The notes beneath the pieces are model-generated. The model saw only the letters and a list, made by a program, of their open reading frames with translations, did no database searches and was not told where the DNA came from. Of a stretch of DNA of 64,000 nt, positions 49,128-62,194 are shown piece by piece. The stretch is from Straminergon stramineum (lineage: Eukaryota; Streptophyta; Bryopsida; Hypnales; Calliergonaceae), in NCBI GenBank assembly GCA_963920665.1, contig OY987268.1:12836501-12900500 (forward strand), given 5' to 3'. A program made the translations under genes and the position numbers. The number at the start of each line of letters is the position of its first letter. Position 1 is the first letter of the stretch.

Positions 49128-52100
49128 AGTTACTACTGATCTGGTTCAGGCAACTAACTTGCTGGACGAAGTTGTGAGCTCTGGAATGGTAGGTAGCTTT
49201 GGGTTACCATTAAGCAAAACAAGTGAATAATGGCTTCTTCTCAATTGACAAACAGCAGCCAGGTTCAGGTTTTGTTGCTTACAAGTCTATGTGTATTAGG
49301 AAACTTGTGAAATTTGTGGTTCTTTTTTTCCTTGCGAGAACTATGACACATTGTTAGTAAGCTTAAGACACCTCACATGCGACATTTGACATCATAATTT
49401 GACGTTGGTTGCTATGGGTGAAGGTGAGGCTTACTACATCAAGGAACAATTGAATTTTGTGACATTTCTCACCCTATTCAAAGATTTTAGTGCCATGAGA
49501 AGTTTTTGAAGACTCTTAATAGGCTATAATTTACCATCTGGATAATTTGTCTATATGTGGCTTTATTATATAGCTTTTTTGACGCATTGAGTCTTATTTT
49601 TTTTCAAAAATATTCAAGAAAGCTTTGGACATTATTGGGACACTTTCTTTCTTGCATTTGTCCTTTTTTGCTATACTAGTTTGATACTAGTTTATGACTG
49701 TATCATATACAAAATTGCTCATGAAAAAAATTGATGGTACTTAGGATAGTTTTGGAAGAAAATGGTATGGTTTGTTGTCTAAAAAGAAGTAGAATGGAAA
49801 TGCTTAGATAAGTGCATGTTTGAGGATGTTTTAGAGAAAGCTTTTTTTTCCACTATAATTGCACCACTACCGTGCAAACTCACGACCTTCTGCAAGGCTC
49901 ATAATTTCCCTAATGTGTTCAATTCTTTGTTCAAAAGTGTAAGAAATGAGTACTTGAGTGTTTCTATTAGTGAAAGCTTCCCAAATTGACAATGCATTTC
50001 AACTCCTATACATAATTAAGGAAGTGGCTACTTTTGACCATTTCAACACTAAGGGGTTGATGATGTATGAGATGCTCTAGGGCTTCCCAAATTGGTGATG
50101 TGTGAGATGTCATGAAAACAAGAAAGAAATATCTTGTGTTCTTGAGTGGCATGCGTATTTTGGAGTTCGTACTATTTACTAAGATTCTCTAAAAGTATTG
50201 TTATTATATTTTGTTCAAACACTGATGGTTTAATATTCATTTGAAGATGACTATATGTATGCAATATGGCTATTAGCAAAAAGTCCTATCTTTTTAGTAG
50301 ACGAAACCACCATGAATAAGAGCCTTTTGCCATGTATCAATGGGTGGGTGCATTCACCAATACTAAAATATAGAAAGTAGTGTTATGTTCCTTTTGTAGT
50401 GTGGAATGCATAAATATCGATGGTATTCATTTTCCAATGATCAATGGAACTCTTCTTGTCTTTTAGTACTTTTTGTGTCCATTGGGCGCATATGGTAGGA
50501 GGCCCTAGGTGGGCACCATTCCAAATCAAGGTTCCCAAGGTTGACCAAATGGGTGAAGTTGTGCATTCCATCTACAATGATTAGATTATTGCTCTAGGGA
50601 CTTAGCAATGTAAGGTTCCATAATCATGCATATCCAAAATCACAAATCACAACTCAAAGAACAAAAAAAAAATTTAATGTTTCAAGGCTAACAACTAGGA
50701 GTGACTTGAATTTAAAATTGTCTTATTCTAGATTGCACAAAAACATTATATCATATTATTAATTTGATAGTATATAGGCATCCTCAAACATTATTGAAGA
50801 CCCAAGAATATAAGTTCAATGCAAAGAATCTATCCCTAGTGTAAATCAAAGATACTAGAGTTGACTTCCAAATACTAAAATTAGCCAAATTTTACAAAAA
50901 AAGGCAAAAATATGAAATTATGCTGGAAATGTGCAATAATTGGAAGATGAGAATCATAATTGTTTGGCCAAAAATAATTAGGGATAAACTCATGAAAAGT
51001 AGGAGCTTCAACTTTTCTATTTCCAGAAAACTATTTTTAACAACGAATTTGAACTTTTTGGTTGGCAACAAGGCAAAGCTACTCCTTAATTGTAGTTTCT
51101 CCCAACCTACATTAAAAGTGAAAGTATCATGAAACTTTGTAAAAGCAATTTTCAACATTGAAAAACTCAAAAGTTCTTTTTCAATTCCAACACAACATGG
51201 AAGTTAGTTCTTAGATTGGTTCATCCCTAAACCTTAAATATTATTCCCTATAAGGAAATGACATTTTGTTTAGCTTCAATCATTACTTTTGATGAACAAG
51301 AAATTATCTAGACAAAAGTTTATCTCAAAGCACCATTTGACTTTGTTCATGCATCATCGAGAATATAACTTTAAGGCACTCATAAGAAAAGCAAGATGAT
51401 TAAAAATTATTGACAAAATTGAACAACTAAATAAATTTAAACTTAGCTCAACTATTCAAATCTATGCTTATTAAGCATTGTTGTACTTTCAATGACTTTC
51501 AAGCCCAACTTTTATGTGAGCTAAGCTTGTGTTTAACATTTTTGAGCAACAGCTAGAAGCACATTTTTAACCCCTAAAGGTTCAAAGTCTTGAAATGAAT
51601 CTTTTAGAATTTTGAATAAGTTCCTATGATGTTAGATTTTATTGCAATATTTGAAACCTTTGGGGGGAGTCGGAGAATGTACTATCTTTATGGGGATATA
51701 ATTTCTATTTCACTTATTGCTTTGAAGAATTAATTATGCCTTTCTAAATACAAAATTCTTGAATCTAGGTAATAAGAAAAAGAATTCAAAAATTCAAAAT
51801 GAATATTTTGTAATTTTTTTCTAATAGAATATGTTTATGTTTTTTAAAAATATTTGTCTAATTCCATTTGGATAAGTGATGTGAAAATTATGAAGTGCCT
51901 TGTTTCGTGGGAACTGGGGAATAATGTTTAGGATTTGTTTCAGAACTCCATCTTCACAATTTTTCAAATTAAAACACCTTCATGAGGTGGATTACTTGCT
52001 ACAACAATCGACCATTAGGAATGACATGTTTCAATGCTACTTTAGAACTACAAAAACCTTGCCTTTTAATATAAAGTAGTCAAAATTAATGTCTATTAAT

Positions 52101-52545
52101 AGGCTTAACCAAGTAGTGTCATATATAGATTAAAAATCTATGAAAGTGAGTGCAGGTCTATTGTATAAGTAGTGCTTGAGAATACAAATAACCACATATC
52201 AAGGTAGAATGACATAAAGTTATACATCCATTGCTTGAAAGGAGCTTGTTTCCAAAAATTCTCAAACATGAACTCTTGATATGAAGGCTCAACCTCACCT
52301 ATGCTCATCTCAAAATAAAAAAGAAGCCAATGTAATGTTTGTGAGGATGCACAAGGTGTCCTTTATTGATGCCAATTGCTATCTATGTCACAAATCCAAA
52401 AAATCCTAGAAAGGAAATGTAGTAAGCAAATGTTACAAATTAGAAAAGAAATCTCAAGCCTAAACAAACTCTGACCAAAAGATACCTTTGTTATTCCAGT
52501 TCAAGCCACAAGCTAGAATCTCAAAAGTTGCATACAAGTCCTCCT
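49128..52545. other. Gene-free sequence, collinear with 3455-6860
   Basis: The region is the partner of the left duplicate, and the open frames are not conserved in length between the copies. No gene was recognised. Confidence 0.6.
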
Positions 52546-52610
52546 AACTTCAACAAAATTGAACTGCCACAAAACAAGGAAAGGAATCACTATATGTTCA
52601 TTAGTTTACT

Positions 52611-52738
52611 AGAAGAAAACCTTGTTGCTCTCAAGACAATCTACAAATTTGCAAATTTTGCATTGAAATTGATGTTACTATGTTACAAAAAACAAAAACA
52701 TCCTGTAGATTGTGTTGAGAGCAACAAGGTTTTCTTCT
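52611..52738. repeat. Near-perfect 35-bp hairpin within a right-copy insert
   Basis: The arm at 52611-52645 (starting AGAAGAAAACCTTGTTGCTC) is the complement of 52704-52738 with one mismatch, around a 58-base loop. It lies in sequence at about 52560-52880 that is missing from the left copy near 6862. The insert edges carry AACTGCC and GGCAGTT, hinting at an inverted-repeat element, but no TSD was confirmed. Confidence 0.65.
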
Positions 52739-53009
52739 ATTGTTTGGAGGGAAATCCATGTAGAAGCCATTTAACCCCTAACCATATATGGTCAATCTGA
52801 AATTTTAGGCACATTTGAAGATGGGAAGTTAAATTCCTATGACCGGTTTCAAATTTTTTACGGGCAGTTTTAAAGGTGAACTACTAAATTTTTTAAGTTT
52901 TCACATAAAAGGTGAATACTTTCTTTTTTAGAGGTCCTCAGAGGCATATATGTATCTTAGTGGAAGAGTAAAGCTAGCCAATTTCACTTGATTTGAGATC
53001 TTAAAAATT

Positions 53010-54311
53010 GTACTTATCCACTTGCTTTGGAAATGGTCACAATGGAACAAGTAAAGTGTTTTTATGATATTCACCATTGAAAATTTAAACATGCAAATAT
53101 TGATTTGGAATCATGCCAGAAATTGAAATTGAAGAAATTGAAGAAATCATCTATGGAGTCAAGATCATGCCTTTAACATACTTGACCTCAACTAAACAAC
53201 AAATACAAGTGTCAACAATGAGATCTAAGTTGTGAGAGTAACACTTAGTAGTGAATAGAGAAGAAGGAAGATTAGGATTGAAGGAAAATCAACCATTAGA
53301 GAATAGTTGACTTTGTTAACCACGTTTTGAATTTGATTAAAAGACAAATAGGAAAAAACAAATAGAAGAATACTTTGACTTGTGGAAGTTCTAGAGTTTT
53401 GTTATTAGTGAGAAAAGGTTGGATCGTCTTGTGTTGAGTTGATTTGACTTTTAAAACAACTTAGTAAATATTTGTAAAATAGATTTGGTAGGATTTGGGT
53501 TGATAAAAATTGTCTTAGTGGAAAAAGATAAAGAAGGGAAGTTGGAAGAAGAAGTTTAGAAAGAACTAGAACTAGTTAGAGGTTGGATATTCAAACACTT
53601 GTAATAAAAATCAAAACTTATACAAAAAAAATAACTGTGATCAAAACTTCAATTTGGAGAAATATAATGGCACAAGAGGAGGAGTTTGAAGGTGTCTTTG
53701 ACAACCTAATTGACGAAGCCCAATTTGAGTTACGTTCCTAAAACACTCTTTTTGACTATAATTGTCCAAATTAGTATAGTTTTCAATTGGGCCGAGGCCT
53801 AGAGCCAAGTCAGACCCTTAGAACTAAGAATCAAGTCGAATTTGAATTTAGAATCCTCTAGTAGAAACTTAGAGGTTTCTACGGATATAAGATAAGTAGA
53901 GATCATAGTGAAAACAAAGAAGATATATGAAGTTTAGAAGTCAAATTGGATGAAAATTAATTAAAATCATCCAAGTCGAACGAGAATAGAAATTTAGAGA
54001 GTAGGGAAAACCAAAAGCTAGTATTGAAATCAAAAGTGAGTTTTGAATTATAAGTTAGGAGAAAACCACGGATGAAGTTTGAAGAACCAATTAGCAGTCA
54101 AATTTCATCTATGTATAACTTTCACTAGGAGAATTTCATTTAGAAATGTCTTAGCATTTTAGAAAGATTCTATCATAATTTTGTGAGTTTAAATATATTT
54201 TTTTGTCTACAAAACATATGGTTTTGTTTTTGTATGTTGCACTTTACCATATTGAAGTATAGCATAGTAGATATACTTGATCCATTCGTTAGTATGTATA
54301 CCTATACATGC
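53010..54311. other. Gene-free sequence with a deletion junction
   Basis: About 53015-53125 has no match in the left copy and replaces its 4.5-kb block. From 53125 on, the sequence is collinear with 11540-12710. No gene was recognised. Confidence 0.5.
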
Positions 54312-54389
54312 CACTAGTAGAAAACTGCATTGCCGTGAACAAAAACTAGATGACATTTTTGTTCATGGCAATGCAGTTTTCTTCTAGTG
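54312..54389. mobile_element. 78-bp CACTA-end foldback mini-element
   Basis: The element begins CACTAGTAGAAAACTGCATT and its complement begins CACTAGAAGAAAACTGCATT. The arms pair over about 33 of 35 bases, leaving a loop of about 10 bases. CACTAGTAGAAAA-like termini are characteristic of CACTA transposons. The left duplicate has no such insert near 12715. The expected 3-bp TSD is not clear (flanks TGC and AGG). Confidence 0.7.
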
Positions 54390-56862
54390 AGGACATCGTG
54401 ACATTATGTAAGATTTGAAAATATAATATTTTTTTAGATGTCACTATTAGGTGTGATGACAATAATATATGTTGAAACTTGAGCTACATTAAAGTACATT
54501 AAGTTACAATAAAGTGCTTAAAGCATTTTTAATAGCATTAAATAATAAAATACATAAAATTATGCAATTGCTTGTACTATGCATACCTTGGTGTTTTGTA
54601 CTATCAATGCATTTTATAATAAAGCTTAAATAAACACTTCAACTTATAATTGAATGCTTCACATATATGTACTGGCACATAATAATTGATGCTGTACACC
54701 CTAAAAACTAAAAACATTCAAAACATAAATGAATAAGTCCTTGAGGTCTACTTATGTAGTACATTTTGATAATTACATTCAAAGGAGATTGAAGTTCAAA
54801 CATATTCCGCACATTGCACCAATGTTTATGGTAATTGATGTAAGGTTCAAAGTATAGGATTTTGGGCTACAAAGTTTAGGGTTTAGGATTTAGCTTTTAA
54901 AATGCAAGTTTAAATGTGTAGAGAAATAATTTGAATTACCCTTTCATACATTGATTAATGCTACATTGGATGCTTGTATTATTGAATAGTAGTCTTTGGA
55001 AGTGAATCACTGCTTTTTAAGATGCAATAGTTTAGTAGAGGAGGCAGACAGGGTGGTGGACAAGTAGTGTAGACATACTTTTTGGTTTACTTTTGTTATT
55101 TTGGAAAGTAAAAGACTAATGGACTAATTAAGCTAGCTTTACAGCTTAATATCATGTGAATTAGGTCAAATAGACACACTAATATGAAAAGGACCATTAG
55201 ACAGCCGGATAGGGGAGTTATGGTTAGTTAGAATCGGAGCAGTTAGACAAATAGATAGTGTAGCTAACTATAATTTAGTTACGACCAAGAAACATAAGAC
55301 TAATAGATTGTGCTTTTTCTCTCTCTTGCATGCATTTGTAGTGATTGCCGCCTTTTTCTAATGTACTTGTGCATTCCTTCAATGAAAAATCTGTCTATTC
55401 GTCTATTCATGTTGTAGCTAAAGATTGGCTTTGTAGTTTTTGTCTAATTGCTAGTGATTGGCGTTCTTTTTGTTTTCTTCAACTTAGCCAGGGATTGGCG
55501 GGTGTAGTTTTCGTTGTCTATCTAATAGTCGAGAGTTGTAAGGTTGGTCAAATTGTCTTGTTTCAGTGCAAACAACTCGGATATTTAAGGAGTGTATTAA
55601 TTTCTTAGTTGAGCTTGTGATTGGTATTGTTTCCTTGTTGTTTTCTTTTTCTTTGGTTTTGTCAAATGGTCGTAAATTGTGAGTCTGTCAAATCGTCTTT
55701 CAATTAGCGAGTGCAGTTAATCACTGGTGACAGAGACAAGTAGACAGTTTGTGAGCAATGAGCTTGTCCCGTTGTCTTCTCGTTTTGTCTATGAGTAGTT
55801 GGGTATCGGAGAGAAAGACTAATAGACAAGATAGTGCGCAATAGGGTTTCCATTTTTTTTCTTTTGATTTTGTTCAATTAATATGAATTGTGTGTATGAG
55901 TGTGTCAAAAAGTCTCGTAAGCTAGTGATTGGTTGAGATTTAAGAGAGCAGGACAATTAGCCAGGGATTGGTGTTGTTCTTTATTTCAATTTGTAGTCTA
56001 ATTGTCAAAGCTGTGATAACTTATTTAAGAAGAATGCATATTTAATTGAGTCAATTAGCCAGTGATTGATTATAATTGGGTCATAGTTTGTTGTCTTATT
56101 GTCTGTGAAAGAGAAGAGTCAAAATTACCAATGATTGGTATTTCTTGAGAGTTAGGAATTTAAATTAAGAAAACAGATAATTTTGTAAGCTGGGTTAAGG
56201 CGGAATTGTTTGATCATAAATATGGTCAAATAGATAGACAAGAAGAGGATTGTAGAAGACGAGTAGACTGTGAGGTTTTACGGCTAATGAGTAATCAGTA
56301 AGACAATTTGTCAATGAGTGTAGGCGGATGGAGCCGATGTAATCAATTGTGTATGGGCTGATTTGTGAAGTCAAATAGACAGTGTTAGCTTCCTGTGAGC
56401 GTGAGATTAAAATAAGAAGTTATGGAAGTTGAACAGTCCTTAATTTTTTTTAATGTGATTATGTGAGCCAGGGATTGGCATTAATATTTTGTTATTCAGT
56501 CTATTGGTCTGTTACAAATTAAGGTTATTTCATGATTTAACCTAATTGTGATTATTCAATATTGATTGAGGGATAATGGAATTATTTGGAACTGTTTTTG
56601 TAGTCAATTGTCAAATGGTATGTGTAGGTGTTGGTTGTCGTTGTAGTCTAATTGTCTGTGAGAGGTAATTTTGAGTTAAGGAGTTAACCATGGATGTGGT
56701 TTATGTATGTGAACAATGGACAAATTGACATGCAGATGAAGTGACCAAGTACTTGGAGGATGTTTGGCAAATTGTCCAAGTATACTTAAGTGATAGCTTG
56801 GTTGTTGTTGTTAGTTGAGATGTCAATTAGTCAGTTTGATATAGTGCAAGGGATAGAATATT

Positions 56863-57970
56863 TGTCGCACCCCTTAGTAACACTTACCACCTTAAGCTCA
56901 CTTTCCAAACACTTAACACCTCAATGCCACCAAGGTTCACGCTCTCCTAACACTGCACATGCCACGCACCCACAATGTTAGGTTCTAACTCAAGTCATAG
57001 GGTTCCCCATTCCTCCGTGACTTCCAATCCTTTCCTTCCAATACTTAACTCCCACAAGACACCGGGCATGTCATTTGATGACATGGGGCGGAACTTCCAT
57101 TGATGTCCAAGCACTCGATGAGGCACTACTCCCACCGGTGCTAACCGCCCTTGAATGGGACTCAACTCCCCACTAGGCCCAACCCAACTCATTTCAGGAC
57201 TCACGAATCGGGACTCACACCATGACCTAGTGTGGAGTGGGACACCACCCAACCGGTATCAAAGAGTGCACAAGCACTCCATGGTAACACACAAGTGGTG
57301 GTGAGGCTCCAACACTAACCTCACCACCCGGGGCCACTTAGACTCACCATGGCACCATCCGGGAGTGAGGAGGGAGACCACCCCTCCTCATAGTACTCTC
57401 TGCGGGATTCGGCAGCCCCCCCCCCTTGTATGTCAAGGGGGACTCCCAAATACCCTTTGGTTTTGGAAGACCACCCCGTTTCTCCCGATTCGCACTAGTT
57501 TGGGACTCCCGAACTTCCACCCGGCATAACTTTGCGGTCCGGGATTCAAATCGCACATGCGACCCCATTTTCGACATCTACGCGACGCGTAGATGCCGAT
57601 GGACTACTCACTTGCTCCATTCGGACAAGTACTTGCAAAGTTATTGCCCTCCAAAGATTCGGAACACTCCCGGCGCGGCCAGGGCACTCCCGGCGCGACC
57701 GGGACACCCCCAACTTTGAACGCCCCCAACTTTTGACTCGCAAGTCCAAATCATGCGTTCTTTAGACGGCTAGAAGCGTCTTCTCAAGACCTTTCCAAGC
57801 ATGTATCACACGCCCCCAAATTCGTCCGGATCAGAGCGCTACATCGCTCTGATCGCTCGGGACTCCCAGTCCTCCTCACCTCATCTCTTGCAAGACTTGG
57901 GGAGTCACCCCCAATGTCCCCCTTGCTCACCAAGGTGGCACGGGCATGCCTTGTGATGAGGGTCGTGACA
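56863..57970 (+). mobile_element. Nested solo LTR of a Ty3/gypsy family, 1108 bp
   Basis: The element starts TGTCGCACCCC and ends GGGTCGTGACA, with the 5-bp TSD ATATT at 56858-56862 and 57971-57975. It is much richer in GC than its host. The last 80 bp match the LTR end preceding the plus-strand pol relic at 23690, giving orientation and family. No internal region is present, so it is best read as a solo LTR left by LTR-LTR recombination. It is the younger of the two nested insertions. Confidence 0.85.
57575..57595. repeat. 10-bp palindrome inside the solo LTR
   Basis: CATCTACGCG, one base, then CGCGTAGATG form perfect inverted arms. Another short hairpin, AGAGCG..CGCTCT, lies near 57834. 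Such sites could be protein-binding or structural elements of the LTR; no function is shown. Confidence 0.5.
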
Positions 57971-58802
57971 ATATTGCTCAAGTTTGGATTAACAATTTGG
58001 AATTAAAATAGGATTGGCCAATTGTCAATTAGGTCATACAAAAGCCAAGTGCTTGACAATTTGACATTAATTATGAGCAATTAGAAATAGTTTATAGCTT
58101 TTCCATATTGTTAAAGTGTCCAATCCAATTGACAGAATAGCAAATGTATATGGATTGTGAGAGTCTAACTTGTTGTAAAATGGACCAATTGACTCGTTGT
58201 TGATGGAGGATGGAGCTGGAGAAAGAAAGAAGCTATGTCTAATTGACTGGAGCGTAATTTACAGGAATGAAGTTTAACTTTTGCATGCTTTGCATAACTG
58301 TGACAAATTGACCTTACAGATTTGTGATTTTGCATAATTGCATTTGTAGTAATTAGATTAGTTAATTAGCTATTGGACCAATTGACAATGAATTAAAGTT
58401 GAAGAGGTAATTAAAGAATTGCAAATTGTATGTATGTGGCAATATGTATATACTATATGTGGGATGATTAAGTCGATAGAACAGGAGCCATGACTATTTG
58501 ACATACCCTTTGACAAATTGACATTAGAACTCTAATATAGGACTTGGATGTCATGTCGTATGTTTGCATTCATGGGAATTGGACGGAATACTAGGGTAGG
58601 CTAGAATTTGATTACACATTCCTTGAACCAATTAAGAAAATTAATCTTTTATTTCTTTAATTATAAAAGTGAGTGAGTATCCTACGTTAAAAGTGACCTT
58701 AGATACAAAACAATAGACTAATTGACCATCCCCCATTAAAAGAACCACCACTAGGGAATTCCTTGGGTTTTGTTCCTTAAGCTCTTCCCACACTACAAGT
58801 AG

Positions 58803-61800
58803 ATAGATTGGTATGAGCGATTTTAACTCCACCTTTTGAATCAAATCTAACCACATGGGTCTTAATAGCAATTCGTCAATAAATCTTATGGGTGATTAAA
58901 AAATAAGTGCCTTCCAAGCAATGGACACTTAATTGTATTAATCCTAAAAGTAGTTGAAAATTATTTAAATACGTTAAGGGTTAGGATTCTAAATTTTTTG
59001 GACTAGCGATTGACTTATCAAAATTCATCCTCATACAACATCTAAAGCTTTTTTTTATCTTTCTAAAATGGTAAAGTAGGTAAAGATTGGGTTTCCCTAG
59101 TAAAAGATATTAAAAGATGAATTTTAAATCCTAACTAGCCTAGAAAGTTTCATTCATTAAAGTCCAATAGCTAATTAATCTAAAACTAACTCAAATTTTG
59201 GATTTGATCTTCTAATTATGTATAATTGAGAATTCTTCATTATTTCTTAAATTTAACTAAGAATGAAAAACTTCATCCAGAGCAAATTTCTTCAAAGTGG
59301 ATTAAATTCTAAGTGGAGAATAGTTTTGGAATCTCTGAAAGATATTTTAAAAGATTCTAGAATTAGAATATTCCTTGGTGAATTTCAAATGATTCTTTTT
59401 AATTATCTTTTAATTTACCTTAATTTGGACTTTTTACACTAAAATTACTATTTTTAGGGGTTTTATATTTTTAAATGAAAAATCAAGAATTTACCTTTCC
59501 AACAAGGTAAAGTACTAAAATGCTAATTTCCTACACAAAAAGTTATTGATGGATGAAATTTCCTTTTAAATTGGCAATTTAGTATTTCATCCACTAATTA
59601 CTTTTGGATTAATTTGGCAAATGAATTTTCCATTTCATCTAAAAATTCTAAATTATTTCTAGATTTTGAGATTCCCTCTTGGGTTCTTTTGGATGAATTT
59701 ATGGTCTTTTCATCCAAATTAACACACAAAGTTCATCTGCTTATAATTTTCTTGTTTTTTTAATTGTAGGATATTATTGGAAACCTCTAAGAACTACCTA
59801 CAAGATTCTAGATCTTAGTTTTAATTCTAACACTCTAAACTAAGGACTAACTTTTAATATTGAAACTCTAATCTATAGAAATCAAAAGAAATCAAAAGGA
59901 CAAATGTGAAATTAATGTACCTCGTCCTCAAAAGATGTATGGTTTCATAGTATCCCACTCCCTCCATGTTTGTCTAAACCATGTTGAAGTTCCAATTTAA
60001 AACTCTTTTGTTGATTTATTTTCTTGCTTGTTTAGTCCCACACTAAATTGTGTAAAAGATTTTTAAATTTTAGAAGTATTTTAGATCATTCCTATGATTT
60101 TTGGAATTATTTTTAATACCTCCAAACTTGTAATAATCCTAAATCAAATCAAATCTTTAAAAATATTTACTCTTCCCTAATTGTTTATTAATTTCCCCTA
60201 TTATTCTAAAGATATTTGTTTCTTTTTGTTTTTATCTATTTGGCTTATTAGGCCTAATAAAACAAAACTTCAACAAACATCCAACCCACTAATTCCTAAA
60301 GAATCTTAATTAATAGCTCAACAATAACTCAATGAATAGTAGAAAGAATGAAATCAAATTATAGGGTCAAATACTAATTAATTACAAAGATTCTTTAAAA
60401 TATCTCACCTCTTTGCTTCTTCAACAATTACACTTCTTCCAATGCTTCCAAGTCTCCTAAGGTAGTCTGCTCTTAAACCGTGCATTTAAGGGCTGGTCGG
60501 CCTTTTCGACGATTCTTAGATGCACGAAATTATTTTGCCTTATTTTTCACTTGAAGGAAAATTGATGTGGAATCTAACCCAAGTGGTTTCATATTATTCG
60601 GAGCATTTTTGAATTACTTACGAATTTTTAAAGAATTCTGCCATACGTATCTATTTCTTGATCGTAAGCCTTACAAAACCCACACATGCGTAGTCTGAAA
60701 AAAGATATGGCTTCACCAAAAACAAGCACTGCAGCATGTAGAAAGTAATAGAGAGGGTTCCAAAATGCAACCTTTACTAAACTAAACTCCAAAAGGGCCA
60801 AGGCCTATTTTTTGACAAAAATCACTAGAAATTGTCATTTCTGTTGCATTCTTTCAAGAAAGAAAAAAAAATTCAAATTCAAAAATCCAACCATAGGATC
60901 TTGTACTATACTTGTATGTGATCATGTGATAAAAAATTTTATGAAGTTTCACCGTACAAATTGAAAAATATTAGCATTCAAAGTTGTGGGGGAAAAGTTT
61001 TTTTGAATACAGGTAAACATTTCAAAAATGGACCCACCTTGGCTCTTATTCCATCCACTAGCAAAGTATAAAGGAACATTTGACAAATGTTAAACCACTC
61101 TTATATCATTGACAAAACATTCGATGCTTTACACATATCCATTTTACAACTTGTTAACCCTCGATGGACGATGTGGATAATAAGTGTCCGATGGATGACT
61201 TCACTTGAGACTGTAGGATGGAAAAAAATGTTCTTTCATCCAATTTTTTTATTTGGAGGGTACTTGAGTACATTTTCAATGAATAGTATTGCAAAGTCCC
61301 TCATTATGATATTCTTGATATTTCTAAAGAAGAAGATGCTTAAAAAACGGGTCACCCTTGTAGTCTATTTTGACCATTTCTTGCTATTTTCTCTTGATGT
61401 GAATTTCAGCCATAAAAATGATATTTTTTGTATTTGAGTCCAACTAATGCAATGAAGCTTATCAAGTTCAGTTTCTACTCCAATTGGAAATTTTGAAAAA
61501 TTCATAAATTTCCATGCTTTGTAGCAATCTGAACTTTGGGGCCTATAACCATGGTTTGTTGATTTTCTAATTTTAGAGTGACACGGTAACCTTGGTTTAT
61601 ACCAAGATGTTTTGCACTGTAATATACATCTATGTTGAAAATTTCAGATTTTCTGAGTATATTTTGTATTTGATATGAATTTTCTTCATTTATTTCTTAA
61701 ACAATTCACAGTAATTTCCATTTTTTCCAAACAAATTTGAAATTTGTATGACTTATAGTGTACATATGACTTCATCTCTGAAAAATAAAATAGAATAAAT

Positions 61801-62191
61801 TTCATTCCTATCTAGTTGCAAAATGGAAGCAAACCAAGTGATGGGTAGGGAGGCTTGAAATCAGTGGTCATGGGCCCATCCTTCTAGGGTTCATGTCCAT
61901 TTCAAACCTTGGCAAGGGACTGTTTTTCGAAGAGGGGCGGAATTAGAGCACCCTTTCATACTCCAACTTCACTTCAATTGTTTTTCCAAAGTTTGGTTGT
62001 TTGGGTTGCTAGTATAAGATCAAGTCAAATCAATGCGATTGATTGTTGGATGGGCCTATGGACATCCTGACATTAGCATCAAATCAATCAAATCAGAGCA
62101 ATCACATACTCTCAAATTTCAAATTTCTTGAGTCAGACCCATGTGAGAATTGAGCAACACCTAGAGTTCCTGGATGAGACATGCATGCTCA
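58803..62191. other. Gene-free sequence, collinear with 13404 onward
   Basis: The region is the partner of the left duplicate without its 16580-17287 extra block or MITEs. The single GACATTAGCATC near 62070 is the empty site of the left-copy Harbinger-like MITE. No gene was recognised; the 116-codon frame at 61087 has no domain. Confidence 0.6.
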
Positions 62192-62194
62192 TAA

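Larger units (their letters stand above)
55068..58797. mobile_element. TG...CA element with AGTAG target duplication (LTR-type)
   Basis: The insertion starts TGTAGACATAC and ends CACACTACA, with the direct repeat AGTAG at 55063-55067 and 58798-58802. The left duplicate keeps a single AGTAG at 13399-13403, so both borders are certain. TG/CA termini and a 5-bp TSD are LTR-retrotransposon hallmarks. No internal second LTR, primer-binding site or pol was seen, so it may be a large solo LTR or a non-autonomous element. Excluding the nested solo LTR it is about 2.6 kb. The interior has recurring GCCAGGGATTGG-like and AATTGAC words. Confidence 0.8.
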
